A stretch of 32,187 nt of DNA, taken from NCBI GenBank assembly GCA_964354345.1, contig CAYGZL010000001.1:1-32187 (forward strand), written 5' to 3'. Origin of the DNA: CAYGZL01 sp964354345 (GTDB lineage Bacteria; Chloroflexota; Anaerolineae; Anaerolineales; UBA4823). Under the pieces are notes generated by a model. It searched no databases. It saw only the letters and a list, made by a program, of their open reading frames with translations, and was not told the origin of the DNA. This document shows, in pieces, positions 16,573 through 24,606 of this stretch; position 1 is the stretch's first letter, and each line of letters begins with the position of its first letter. Both the position numbers and the translations under genes were made by a program.

Positions 16573-16656
16573 AACGGCGAGTGTACATCAGGCGCTGCCC
16601 CGGACGGCGTGCGTCCGGAACTTAAGACAGGCCGCTCGCTGGAAAGGAGACATCCC

Positions 16657-17079
16657 ATGTACCACACCATCATTATTGTTGGGAATTTAGGCCGCGATCC
16701 CGAAATGCGTTACACCCCCAGTGGCCAATCCGTGACAAATTTCTCGGTAGCTACCAGCCGTCAATATACCGGATCCGATGGCAACCAGGTAAAGGAGACA
16801 ATCTGGTTCCGGGTTTCCACCTGGGGGAAGCAAGCAGAAGCCTGCTACCAGTATTTAAAGAAAGGTCGCAAGGTCCTGGTAGAGGGTCAGTTGACGCCCG
16901 ATGCGAAGACTGGTGGACCGCGTGTCTGGCAAGGCCAGAATGGCCCGAATGCTTCCTACGAAGTACGGGCGCAAACTGTCCGCTTCTTATCCTCTAAAGG
17001 TGAGGATGAAGGTGGAACAACAGGGGATACAGGCGTAGGTGCTCAAGAAACTGAATCAGAAGGCGATATCCCATTCTAA
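16657..17079 (+). CDS. ssb: Single-stranded DNA-binding protein
   Basis: 140 residues from the ATG at 16657, which has AAAGGAGA 7 nt upstream; an in-frame ATG at 16609 adds 16 residues of non-conserved sequence. The OB fold is clear: IIIVGNLGRDPEMRYTPSGQ, VTNFSVATSR, ETIWFRVSTWGKQAEA, YLKKGRKVLVEGQL. A Gly/Glu-rich linker ends in the acidic tip GDIPF, the contact site for SSB-interacting repair proteins. It starts a run of DUF3467, translin and the split Cas4-like genes with gaps of 0-6 nt between the first four. It may be the main replication SSB or one dedicated to this cluster. Confidence 0.93.
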   Translation: MYHTIIIVGNLGRDPEMRYTPSGQSVTNFSVATSRQYTGSDGNQVKETIWFRVSTWGKQAEACYQYLKKGRKVLVEGQLTPDAKTGGPRVWQGQNGPNASYEVRAQTVRFLSSKGEDEGGTTGDTGVGAQETESEGDIPF

Positions 17080-17082
17080 TCT

Positions 17083-17421
17083 ATGAGTGCACAACCGCCA
17101 CGCCCATCCAATCTTCCATATCCCCTGATGGAACTTCCGCCCGGTCTACCGGTTGAATATGTAAACCTGGTCAGGATCGCCCATTCTCCCTCAGAACTGG
17201 TGTTTGATTTTGCTCAAATGCTGCCCGGCGGAGGCGCCGCCCAGATCAGTTCGCGCATCATCATGTCACCCCTGGGCGCCAAGCTTTTTTACCGGGCCTT
17301 GGCCGAGAATCTGGCTAAATATGAGGCCGCATTCGGAGAGATTCCAGTACCAGGCGACCAAACGCTGGCGAATAATTTGTTCCACCCCCCAACCCCACCC
17401 GACCGCCCCCAATCGAGGTAA
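17083..17421 (+). CDS. DUF3467 family protein
   Basis: 112 residues. The core VEYVNLVRIAHSPSELVFDF (about 24-43), then LPGGGAAQISSRIIMSPLGA and FYRALAENLAKYEAAFGEI, matches my recollection of the small DUF3467 family found in many bacteria, whose function is unknown. No catalytic motif, membrane helix or signal is present; the last 20 residues are Pro-rich. The ATG is 3 nt after the ssb stop, and the translin gene starts 6 nt downstream, so all three are likely made from one message. A role tied to single-stranded nucleic acid is suggested only by the neighbours. Confidence 0.75.
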   Translation: MSAQPPRPSNLPYPLMELPPGLPVEYVNLVRIAHSPSELVFDFAQMLPGGGAAQISSRIIMSPLGAKLFYRALAENLAKYEAAFGEIPVPGDQTLANNLFHPPTPPDRPQSR

Positions 17422-17427
17422 TAACCT

Positions 17428-18054
17428 GTGGGAAAACTCGATATTATCGCTGAACGGATCCACCAATCGCTCGACGCCCGCACCTCCGCCCGTGACCGGG
17501 CGTTATCCCAGGCACGCACACTCACCCGCTATTGCGCCAATTCAATTCGTGCCGTTCACCGGGATGAGATTACGCTGGCTGAGCACAATTTGGCAGAAGC
17601 GCACGAATTAGTCGGTACGATACAAGCCAACCTGAAGGAATATCCAGATATTTATTTCGCTGGCTACACCCAGGATGCATTGAAAGAGTATGCCGAAGCC
17701 AACATTGTATTTGCACTCATCGGCAACCACCCATTGCCCGACCCGGAAGAGCTTGGGGTTGAATATGCAACTTATCTTCAAGGCTTGGCCGAAGCTGCTG
17801 GCGAATTACGCCGCCGTTGCCTGGATATCCTGCGGAATGGCCATTCGGATGAAGCTGAACGCTTGCTGGCCAAGATGGATGATATCTATGCCATTTTGGT
17901 GACAATGGATTATCCAGATGCCATCACGGGCGGGTTAAGGCGTTTGACTGACCTGGTGCGTGGCGTAACCGAACGGACCCGAGGCGACATGACACTCAGT
18001 TTGCGACAGGCTCAACTTGAGGCGAGTTTAAAGAGAGTGGAAGATAAGTTGTAG
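17428..18054 (+). CDS. Translin family protein
   Basis: 208 residues, almost wholly helical. The family pattern is strong: ARTLTRYCANSIRAVHRDE near 29-47, PDIYFAGYTQDALKEYAEA (72-90), LGVEYATYLQGLAEAAGELR near 109-128, MDDIYAILVTMDYPDAI, and GLRRLTDLVRGVTERTRGD. Eukaryotic translin binds RNA and ssDNA and, with TRAX, forms the C3PO endonuclease; archaeal and bacterial members can act alone. Whether TRAX-type acidic catalytic residues are present cannot be settled by eye. The start is GTG (17428), with GAGG about 10 nt upstream in the end of DUF3467. Its TAG stop is directly followed by the ATG of the next gene, giving tight coupling. Confidence 0.85.
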   Translation: MGKLDIIAERIHQSLDARTSARDRALSQARTLTRYCANSIRAVHRDEITLAEHNLAEAHELVGTIQANLKEYPDIYFAGYTQDALKEYAEANIVFALIGNHPLPDPEELGVEYATYLQGLAEAAGELRRRCLDILRNGHSDEAERLLAKMDDIYAILVTMDYPDAITGGLRRLTDLVRGVTERTRGDMTLSLRQAQLEASLKRVEDKL

Positions 18055-18291
18055 ATGCGCACAATTCGCGCCTCGGAAATTGGGATATACCTTTTCTGCC
18101 AGCGTGCCTGGTGGTACCAAAGAAAGGGCCTTCCTTCCGAAAATTATAGCGACCTGGTTGAAGGAAAAGAGTTTCATTACCGCCACGGTCGATTAATAAT
18201 GGTCGCGGGTTGTACGCGCGCCCTGGCAATTCTATTCCTGCTGGCCAGTCTGGCTCTACTTGCGGCGTATTTCACCGGCAAGTTATTCTAA
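18055..18291 (+). CDS. Cas4-like nuclease, N-terminal half with membrane helix
   Basis: 78 residues. The opening RASEIGIYLFCQRAWWYQRK (5-24) is the Cas4/RecB-like N-terminus with a single Cys (C15), the first ligand of the Cas4 4Fe-4S cluster. EGKEFHYRHG (36-45) supplies the RecB motif I His. A membrane helix (about 56-73) then ends the protein at KLF. None of the D, E-x-K or Q-x3-Y nuclease motifs is present; they lie in the next gene. The ATG touches the translin stop. It could be half of a two-subunit enzyme, or one part of a gene broken by a frameshift in the loop between two membrane helices. Confidence 0.75.
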   Translation: MRTIRASEIGIYLFCQRAWWYQRKGLPSENYSDLVEGKEFHYRHGRLIMVAGCTRALAILFLLASLALLAAYFTGKLF

Positions 18292-18322
18292 AGTGCCAGG
18301 AAGTAATATTCCGCATCTTCCA

Positions 18323-18835
18323 ATGTTACTCCTGGCACTTCTTTTCCTTGTGATCGCGATCGTTTTATTCTGGCTGGCTTTCCGTCAGCGTAAAAATAGC
18401 GGTGTGCCATCAGGAAAAATTATTTACTCCGATACACGCGCCTGGAGTGTAGTCGAAAAACCATTTTATGACGTAGAATTGCACATAACCGGTCGACCTG
18501 ACTATCTCGTCCAGCAGGGTGATCTCTTCATCCCAGTTGAAGTTAAGCAGAGCCGGGCCTCTGACGCTCCGTTTGATTCACATATCTACCAGTTAGCCGC
18601 CTATTGCCTTTTGGTTCATCATGCCTATGGAAAACGACCAACCTATGGCATCCTTCATTATACAAACCGCACATTTGCAATTGATTACACACCGCAACTT
18701 GAATTAGCCCTCCGAGAGCTTTTATCGACTATGCAAACTCAGGAACATAAAAAAGATATAATCCGCTCGCACGATTCACCTGGGCGATGTAAAAATTGCG
18801 GTTATCGAGCCACTTGTGACCAGAAATTGACCTGA
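18323..18835 (+). CDS. Cas4-like nuclease, C-terminal half with membrane helix
   Basis: 170 residues from the ATG at 18323; a GTG at 18293, one nt after the previous stop, is an alternative that adds 10 residues. A membrane helix (1-20) precedes the PD-(D/E)XK core: GRPD (Asp60), VEVKQSR (E73, K75) and YQLAAYC (Q90, Y94). The tail has C-x2-C-x5-C (C156, C159, C165 in RCKNCGYRATC), the last three Fe-S ligands of Cas4. The first cysteine and motif I His are on the preceding protein, so neither is complete alone. Relatives process CRISPR prespacers or cut DNA with a 5' end preference; no CRISPR array is present here. The nadK promoter overlaps its end. Confidence 0.78.
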   Translation: MLLLALLFLVIAIVLFWLAFRQRKNSGVPSGKIIYSDTRAWSVVEKPFYDVELHITGRPDYLVQQGDLFIPVEVKQSRASDAPFDSHIYQLAAYCLLVHHAYGKRPTYGILHYTNRTFAIDYTPQLELALRELLSTMQTQEHKKDIIRSHDSPGRCKNCGYRATCDQKLT

Positions 18836-18843
18836 ATTATAAT
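18814..18843 (+). promoter_or_regulatory. Promoter of nadK, nearly leaderless
   Basis: TTGTGA (18814-18819), 18 nt, perfect TATAAT (18838-18843). The nadK ATG is at 18853, so the leader would be only about 3 nt; no Shine-Dalgarno is present. The promoter overlaps the last codons and stop of the Cas4-like gene. Confidence 0.6.
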
Positions 18844-18852
18844 TGCTCTACC

Positions 18853-19725
18853 ATGTCCGACACTACTCCTAAACCCAAGCGAATTGCTGTTGCGGCTCAC
18901 CCTCAGGTGGGTGACGCTCTAAAAGAAGCTGTTCAGATCGCATCATTTCTTGAACAGCAAGGTATTTATACCCGGCACGGTTTGTTATACGATGAAAAAC
19001 TACGCCAGGATATAAAATCTGGTGGGTTCGATCTGCTGATTGCACTGGGTGGCGATGGGACAATGTTACGCGCCGGCCACCTGTGTGGACCTATTAGCGT
19101 GCCGATCCTGGGCATTAACCTGGGGCGGTTTGGTTTTTTAATGGAGATCCAGCAAAACCAGTGGCACGATATGCTGCCGCGCCTGATCGCCGGCGACTAT
19201 TGGCTGGAGCGCCGCATGATGTTGGCCGCTGAACAGTGGCGCGCGGGTGAACTGTTGGGAAGTTGGGAAGTACTCAATGAAGTGGTGATTAGCCGTGGTC
19301 AGATCGTTCGCCCGGTCCGTCTCCAAGCGCATGTGGATGGCCGTTTTTTGGCAACGTATGTCGCAGATGGTATTATTGTAGCTACACCTACTGGTTCTAC
19401 GGCTTATGCACTCGCCGTCGGCGGACCGATCCTGCCACCCGAGTTGCGTAATATTCTACTCGTCGCCGTTGCGCCTCATCTATCATTGGATCGAGCAATC
19501 GTTCTTGCCGAAGGTTCTTCTGTCAGTATTACAGTCCATACGGATCACCAGGCAGTATTGGCACCTGACGGGCAGGTACCGATCGACCTGGCTGACGGAG
19601 ATCGGGTTGAAGCACGCGCCTCTGAACATACAGCTCAATTTGTCCGTTTTCAGGATCCTGGATATTTCTATCGGAACCTGACCTCGCACATGAACCAAAA
19701 TCCGTCGGCAGGCAACCAGCGATGA
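18853..19725 (+). CDS. nadK: NAD kinase
   Basis: Phosphorylates NAD to NADP. 290 residues, normal length. The signature GGDGT (66-70) with the catalytic Asp, the NE pair (142-143, LNEVVISRG) and the Gly-rich DGIIVATPTGSTAYALAVGG (172-191) are all present, followed by the C-terminal beta sandwich region. It appears to have its own promoter with almost no leader, separating it from the Cas4-like genes, and it is coupled by an ATGA overlap (19722-19725) to a B-box membrane protein, with recN beyond. The nadK-recN neighbourhood is common in bacteria. Confidence 0.96.
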   Translation: MSDTTPKPKRIAVAAHPQVGDALKEAVQIASFLEQQGIYTRHGLLYDEKLRQDIKSGGFDLLIALGGDGTMLRAGHLCGPISVPILGINLGRFGFLMEIQQNQWHDMLPRLIAGDYWLERRMMLAAEQWRAGELLGSWEVLNEVVISRGQIVRPVRLQAHVDGRFLATYVADGIIVATPTGSTAYALAVGGPILPPELRNILLVAVAPHLSLDRAIVLAEGSSVSITVHTDHQAVLAPDGQVPIDLADGDRVEARASEHTAQFVRFQDPGYFYRNLTSHMNQNPSAGNQR

Positions 19726-20246
19726 ACGATGTTCCACCCATCCTTTTCTGCGCTAATCACCCAGGGACTCCGACTTCCTTACGTTGCAATCGCTGCGAAA
19801 AACTGATTTGTCCCAAGTGCTCTGTGCTGACGCCGACTGGTTACCGGTGTAAAGAATGCGTACGCGGGCAACAGAGCATCTTCGACACTGCCGAATGGTA
19901 TGACTATATTCTGGCCGTGTTGATTGCTACTCCGTTAGCCTTCCTGGGCAGCCTGATTGTCCCACGGCTTGGCTTTCTAACTCTGTTAGTCGCCCCGGTA
20001 ATCGGTGGGATTATTGGTGAAATTATCCGGGTAGTGGTGCGTCGGCGTCGATCGAAGCGCCTTTTTCAAACCGCAACCCTGGCAGCAGCTTTGGGTAGCG
20101 CACCCTACTTCCTGGTTGCCCTGATAACAACATTACTTTATGGTGTAAACACCCATGGTATCCTGGTCGTGGTTTGGCTAGGGTTTTACATATTTGCGAT
20201 TTCATCCACAATTTATTACCGATTATCCGGCATCTCGATCCGTTAA
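19722..20246 (+). CDS. B-box-type zinc finger membrane protein
   Basis: 174 residues. The first 46 hold an eight-ligand zinc finger of B-box type (C10, H13, C22, C25, C30, C33, C43, C46: FCANHPGTPTSLRCNRCEKL, then ICPKC and YRCKEC). Four hydrophobic segments follow, from about residue 60 to 168, with a basic loop VVVRRRRSKR between the second and third. Bacterial proteins with this layout are common in Chloroflexota and Actinobacteria as unnamed membrane proteins; the role is unknown, protein binding on the inner face being plausible. It overlaps nadK by 4 nt and precedes recN by 18 nt, so it is probably co-expressed with both. Confidence 0.72.
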   Translation: MNDVPPILFCANHPGTPTSLRCNRCEKLICPKCSVLTPTGYRCKECVRGQQSIFDTAEWYDYILAVLIATPLAFLGSLIVPRLGFLTLLVAPVIGGIIGEIIRVVVRRRRSKRLFQTATLAAALGSAPYFLVALITTLLYGVNTHGILVVVWLGFYIFAISSTIYYRLSGISIR

Positions 20247-20264
20247 CCAGGCTGTGAATATCGT

Positions 20265-22022
20265 ATGTTGACCGAACTTCGTGTTGAAAATTTTGCAATC
20301 ATCGATCGGCTTGATATTCAATTCCAGTCTGGCTTAATTACTTTCACTGGGGAAACCGGAGCCGGTAAATCCATCATCGTGGATGCCGTTGAAGCAGTTC
20401 TGGGCGGTCGGGTAGAGACTACTCTGATTCGCAGCGGCGCGTCCCGTGCGAACATCGAAGCAGTTTTCTCGATCCCGGAAATTATTCAAACCGAAGTAGT
20501 AACTATCCTGGAACGAGAAGAGCTTCTCGATGACCCATGTTCGGTTATCTTGGCCCGGGAAATTCGCCAGAATGGAAGGAGCATCGCCCGGATAAATGGA
20601 CGTAGTGTAAATACGACCTTGTTGCGTGAGGTGGGTGAATACCTGATTGACGTGCATGGCCAGTCTGAACATTTATCGTTATTACGGGTCAGCCAACACC
20701 TGGATCTGCTTGACCGCTATGTCTTAACTGATTCTCAGACTGGACAAAAATTTCTTGAATTACTCACCCAGTATGGGCAATCTTACAAACAACTCATGAA
20801 AGTGCGCCGGGATCTTGCAGAGCTGCGCGCCTTGGAGCGGGATACCACTCGTCGCGCCGATATACTTGCTTATCAGATAAAAGAAATCGACACCGCCCGG
20901 TTACTCCCCGACGAGGAAGATGAGCTGCGTAAAGAGCGTAACCGGCTGGCTAACGCCGAAGGTCTGACTCACCACGTAACGGAAAGCCTGGCACTCCTCG
21001 ACGAAGGCAATCCCGAATCGCCTTCAATCATTGAGTTGCTTGGCACAGTTGTTCATACTATGGGCAGCCTGGTCCGTCTTGATCCATCACAATCCTCACT
21101 GCAAGAACAAGCTCAATCCACCTTTGATAATATCAACGATCTATCAACCACTTTACGGACCTATCTAGAAACGATTGAATTCAATCCCCAGCGGCTGGAT
21201 CAAGTTGAAGAGCGGCTGGCTTTGATCATTGGCTTAAAACGCAAATATGGCGATTCGATAAAAGCTGTCCTGGAGTTCGCGGCCAACGCACGACACCAAC
21301 TCGAAACAATCACCCACGCCGGTGAACGCCTGGAAGAACTGCAACAGGAAGAAACTCGGGTGTTGAAACACTTAAGCCAGACAGGCCAATTACTCTCCTG
21401 GCAACGCAGGACCACTGCCGAGAAGCTTAGCCAATCCATTGAGAACGAACTGAAAGATTTACATATGGTTGGGGCGCGGTTTATGGTTGATTTCCAGATC
21501 CAACCTGATCCAAACGGCGTCGTCCTCGATGATGGGCAACATGTGGCTTTCACGGCTGCTGGTTTAGAAAAAGTAGAGTTCCTGATTGCACCGAATCCTG
21601 GCGAGGGTTTTAAGCCGCTGGTTAAAATCGCCTCGGGAGGAGAAACTTCCCGCTTGATGTTGGCGCTAAAAAATGTTCTGGCGAAAGCCGACCACATTCC
21701 CACCTTGATTTTCGATGAGATTGACCAGGGTATTGGCGGACGCGTCGGTGGCATTGTCGGCGCCAAGCTGTGGAGTCTCGCTCGCCAGCACCAGGTGCTC
21801 TGTATTACCCATCTCCCCCAGTTGGCGGCTTATGGCGAACAGCACTTCCATGTTCTCAAGCAAATTCAGGGTGGGCGCACCGCCACTGGCGTGGTGCCTT
21901 TGGAGGGCGAAAACCGTTTGAGGGAATTAGCGCTCATGATGGGAAATGTGACCGAAGGTACTTTACAATCCGCGCGCGAGTTAATTCAAGCAGCTCACCA
22001 GTACAATACGGTTGGAAAGTAA
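20265..22022 (+). CDS. recN: DNA repair protein RecN
   Basis: SMC-like ATPase acting in double-strand break repair. 585 residues, slightly above the usual 550-570. The N-terminal half-site MLTELRVENFAIIDRLDIQF and Walker A GETGAGKS (29-36) lead to DVHGQSEHLSLL; the central region is a coiled-coil with many charged repeats. The C-terminal half carries the signature ASGGETSRLMLALK, Walker B LIFDEIDQGIGG and the late CITHLPQLAAY. It is downstream of nadK and the B-box gene. No SOS-type operator was recognised upstream; it is most likely read from the nadK promoter. Confidence 0.96.
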   Translation: MLTELRVENFAIIDRLDIQFQSGLITFTGETGAGKSIIVDAVEAVLGGRVETTLIRSGASRANIEAVFSIPEIIQTEVVTILEREELLDDPCSVILAREIRQNGRSIARINGRSVNTTLLREVGEYLIDVHGQSEHLSLLRVSQHLDLLDRYVLTDSQTGQKFLELLTQYGQSYKQLMKVRRDLAELRALERDTTRRADILAYQIKEIDTARLLPDEEDELRKERNRLANAEGLTHHVTESLALLDEGNPESPSIIELLGTVVHTMGSLVRLDPSQSSLQEQAQSTFDNINDLSTTLRTYLETIEFNPQRLDQVEERLALIIGLKRKYGDSIKAVLEFAANARHQLETITHAGERLEELQQEETRVLKHLSQTGQLLSWQRRTTAEKLSQSIENELKDLHMVGARFMVDFQIQPDPNGVVLDDGQHVAFTAAGLEKVEFLIAPNPGEGFKPLVKIASGGETSRLMLALKNVLAKADHIPTLIFDEIDQGIGGRVGGIVGAKLWSLARQHQVLCITHLPQLAAYGEQHFHVLKQIQGGRTATGVVPLEGENRLRELALMMGNVTEGTLQSARELIQAAHQYNTVGK

Positions 22023-22028
22023 AAAACC

Positions 22029-23501
22029 ATGTGCAGGCTCCGCCCGGTTATAACACTTCTAATCCTGCTTTTCATCGCTCTAATCTTTGTCCCAGCGAGA
22101 GCCGCCTTTACAGCAGTGAGTGTGAGGATCGCTGTTGGATTACTCCCTCACCCAGCACAAGGAAAGCTTCTTGACCCAAATATCGGTTCATACCGGCTGG
22201 TCTTTCCTATCATTCTGTCCCACCAGACTATCCCTGCCCACAATCTGTTGTGGTTACCGATTGTAGTGAAAAATGAGGCAACCTGCAACCCCCCTAAATT
22301 GGATGATCCGTACTATCTTAGCTACCAGATAGACATGCACCAGATTCATACCGAACAGGCGTGGGTAAATTGTGTTTTAAGCAACCATAATATTCGAGTC
22401 GCTGTGATTGACACCGGTGTCAACCTGACTCATCCCGACCTGGAAATAAACGTGTTGCCAGGTTACGATTTCGTAGATAATGACACCTCACCAGAGGATG
22501 GACATGGGCATGGCAGCAATGTTGCTGGTATCGTGGCTGCGGCAGCGAATAGCCTCGGCGTTATCGGTGTGGCGCCTCAGGCGGGAATAGTGCCTGTACG
22601 TGTCTTGGATAACGACGGTTCTGGTTATACGAGTTGGGTTGTAAATGGGATTCGCTTCGCGGCTGATAATGCTCAAATAATTAATTTGAGTCTGGGATCT
22701 ATTCAGGATGATGCTTTCATTTATCAGGCTATCCAATATACTCTCGACGCGGGTCGGTTGGTTGTTGCCGCGGCTGGCAACTGTGCAGATGCCAGCAACT
22801 ACATGAACAATGGTTGCCAGTTTGTCAACCAAACGATCTACCCGGCAGCTTATCCGGGAGTGATGGCTGTAGGTGCGGTTAAAGACGATGACAAACGCGC
22901 CAATTTTTCGAACCAGGGATTCTACATCGATATAACTGCTCCCGGTGTGAATATCTTCAACGTTGATAAAAATAATGGCTATACCAGCTTAAGCGGTACA
23001 TCGCAGGCTACCCCCCATGTAGCCGGCCTGGCAGCCCTGGTTTGGTCACTATACCCAACCCATACAGCGATTCAGGTGCGCCAGATCATTGAACAGACAG
23101 CCATCGATCTGGGCGACCCGGGATGGGATCCGCAATATGGCTGGGGACGCATCGATGTCGGACAGGCAATGAATATGGGATCAGCGGTCGGTGATCAGCA
23201 GGGAGCTGTGAACAATAGCCAAACGGGAATTAACCAGCAATACCAAGGGATAGATGATCGCCAGGCATCCATTGCTCCTGGGCGAATCCTGGTTCAATTC
23301 AATCCGGGTGTCAACGTGTCAGATGTGCTCCAAGCCCAAGCTGCCTCAGGTAATATCGCCCAAATCGGAGAAATTCCTGGATTAGCGGTGCAAATCCTGC
23401 AGGTGCCCGCGGGGCAGGAGTGGTATTGGGTGGACGCTTTCCGCAGGTTGCGAGAAGTCAGGTTGGCTGGGCCGGATTACTGGATCCAGTTCGTAAGATA
23501 A
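22029..23501 (+). CDS. Exported subtilisin-like serine protease (S8) with a C-terminal prodomain-like region
   Basis: 490 residues. A signal peptide (about 1-25) is followed by a spacer and the S8 catalytic domain (about 100-385): Asp128 in VAVIDTGVNLTHPDL, His161 in GHGHGSNVAG, oxyanion Asn251 in AAAGN and Ser325 in SLSGTSQATPHVAG. GTSQ replaces the common GTSM. A Gln/Asn-rich linker (385-412) leads to residues 414-490 (PGRILVQFNPGVNVSDVL, then LREVRLAGPDYWIQ), which look like the fold of subtilase N-terminal prodomains (fervidolysin type) but sit at the C-terminus. Four Cys could form disulfides. It starts 6 nt after recN with GGAAAG upstream and ends 28 nt from a convergent anti-sigma gene. 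Confidence 0.9.
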   Translation: MCRLRPVITLLILLFIALIFVPARAAFTAVSVRIAVGLLPHPAQGKLLDPNIGSYRLVFPIILSHQTIPAHNLLWLPIVVKNEATCNPPKLDDPYYLSYQIDMHQIHTEQAWVNCVLSNHNIRVAVIDTGVNLTHPDLEINVLPGYDFVDNDTSPEDGHGHGSNVAGIVAAAANSLGVIGVAPQAGIVPVRVLDNDGSGYTSWVVNGIRFAADNAQIINLSLGSIQDDAFIYQAIQYTLDAGRLVVAAAGNCADASNYMNNGCQFVNQTIYPAAYPGVMAVGAVKDDDKRANFSNQGFYIDITAPGVNIFNVDKNNGYTSLSGTSQATPHVAGLAALVWSLYPTHTAIQVRQIIEQTAIDLGDPGWDPQYGWGRIDVGQAMNMGSAVGDQQGAVNNSQTGINQQYQGIDDRQASIAPGRILVQFNPGVNVSDVLQAQAASGNIAQIGEIPGLAVQILQVPAGQEWYWVDAFRRLREVRLAGPDYWIQFVR

Positions 23502-23529
23502 AGGACCGGAATATTGCCGTTCCACGCTT

Positions 23530-24606
23530 TCATCGTCCCATCCGGCGTAGATAAAAAGCGAACAGACCACCCCCCACAGCAACCAAAGCCAATAAGATTT
23601 CAATCGCTCGCCAGGGGAAACCACTCACCTCGCCTGTCTCCCGCGCTGCGCCCAATGGAATTCCTGTTCCACTTGTTCCTTGGATTAACGGACCCGAATC
23701 GTTTGCTGTAGAGAGTTCTTCAGATGGAACCGGTATTGAGGTTTCTCCCAGCATCTCTACCGCCTCGGTCGAGGTTGGTAAGGATATCGGTGCGGCGGGA
23801 AGCAAACTCTGTTCAGGTGTAGGTGACTCAGTAGCGAGTAACTGAGCAGGCGTCTCGGTGGGTTGAACAATCGTTGTTTCAACCACTTCATTGGCAGACA
23901 AAGTCTGGGTAGGATATACCATCGCCCGGAAATCCGCACCACCAGGTGGTGTTTCGGTGACTTCGGTCGGCAATACTGCAACCTCGACGGTGATTACTAC
24001 AAACGTTTCAGCTGGCGCCTCGGCTACCAGGGTAGGCATGTCAAGTGCGCTTACCTCAGCTGGGGGTTCGGCTGTCTCTTCAGGCGCCATCTTGGGAACC
24101 GCTAATAACGCCTCTGAATCAGGCGATGGTGTTGCTAACTCGACCTCCATAGAGTCACTCGTTTCTAAGAGTGGTTGAGCCGCGGCTGCCATTGGCTGGG
24201 TTGGCTGGCTGATCTGTTTATCCTGGCTTAGTCCAGACGCCTGCTCTTGCGGCAGACTGACTGGTCTGGGAATCGCTGTACGGGAGGAGGATGTCAGCCA
24301 ATCGCCCAGAAAAACAATGACAAACAATAAAGTGGCAATCATTGCCGCCAGACGAAAGGCTGGATAAAGTGAGGGGGAGCGACTCGCACCCACCATCTCA
24401 GGGGATAGGGTGAAATTATGTGGAACGCGCAGGCGCGGTTGACTGCGCAGCATAAGCCGCGTCCGGCGCAACTCCTCCAACGCCTTTGACAGACCTGGTT
24501 CAGCCTGCAAGCGGGCTTCCAGGCGGGAATGTTCGATAGAATTGAGTTGCTGATCCAGGTAGGCCGATAAGGCCTCCCAATCACGGGGGGATAATCGTAT
24601 ATTCAT
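23530..24606 (-). CDS. Membrane anti-sigma factor without zinc motif
   Basis: 358 residues. The N-terminal 65 residues (LSAYLDQQLNSIEHSRLEAR, then LEELRRTRLMLRSQPRLRVP) fit the sigma-binding part of anti-sigma factors, but the H-x3-C-x2-C zinc motif is absent; there is no Cys in the domain. A membrane helix (86-104) is followed by about 225 residues rich in Pro, Thr, Glu and Ala, predicted outside, then a second helix near the C-terminus (333-352) ending RRMGR. The start ATG shares one base with the sigma stop (TAATG). It should restrain that sigma factor; the long disordered loop could be a proteolysis or cell-wall sensor. An anti-sigma assignment rests on context plus the N-terminal pattern. 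Confidence 0.75.
   Translation of the reverse strand: MNIRLSPRDWEALSAYLDQQLNSIEHSRLEARLQAEPGLSKALEELRRTRLMLRSQPRLRVPHNFTLSPEMVGASRSPSLYPAFRLAAMIATLLFVIVFLGDWLTSSSRTAIPRPVSLPQEQASGLSQDKQISQPTQPMAAAAQPLLETSDSMEVELATPSPDSEALLAVPKMAPEETAEPPAEVSALDMPTLVAEAPAETFVVITVEVAVLPTEVTETPPGGADFRAMVYPTQTLSANEVVETTIVQPTETPAQLLATESPTPEQSLLPAAPISLPTSTEAVEMLGETSIPVPSEELSTANDSGPLIQGTSGTGIPLGAARETGEVSGFPWRAIEILLALVAVGGGLFAFYLRRMGR

Noticed and set aside
18055..18835. A CRISPR-Cas locus around the Cas4-like genes
   Set aside because: No repeat-spacer array and no Cas1, Cas2 or effector gene was seen anywhere in the window.
21200..21766. 188-residue minus-strand ORF inside recN
   Set aside because: Antisense to the conserved RecN C-terminal ATPase part; Ser/Cys-rich sequence typical of a shadow frame.
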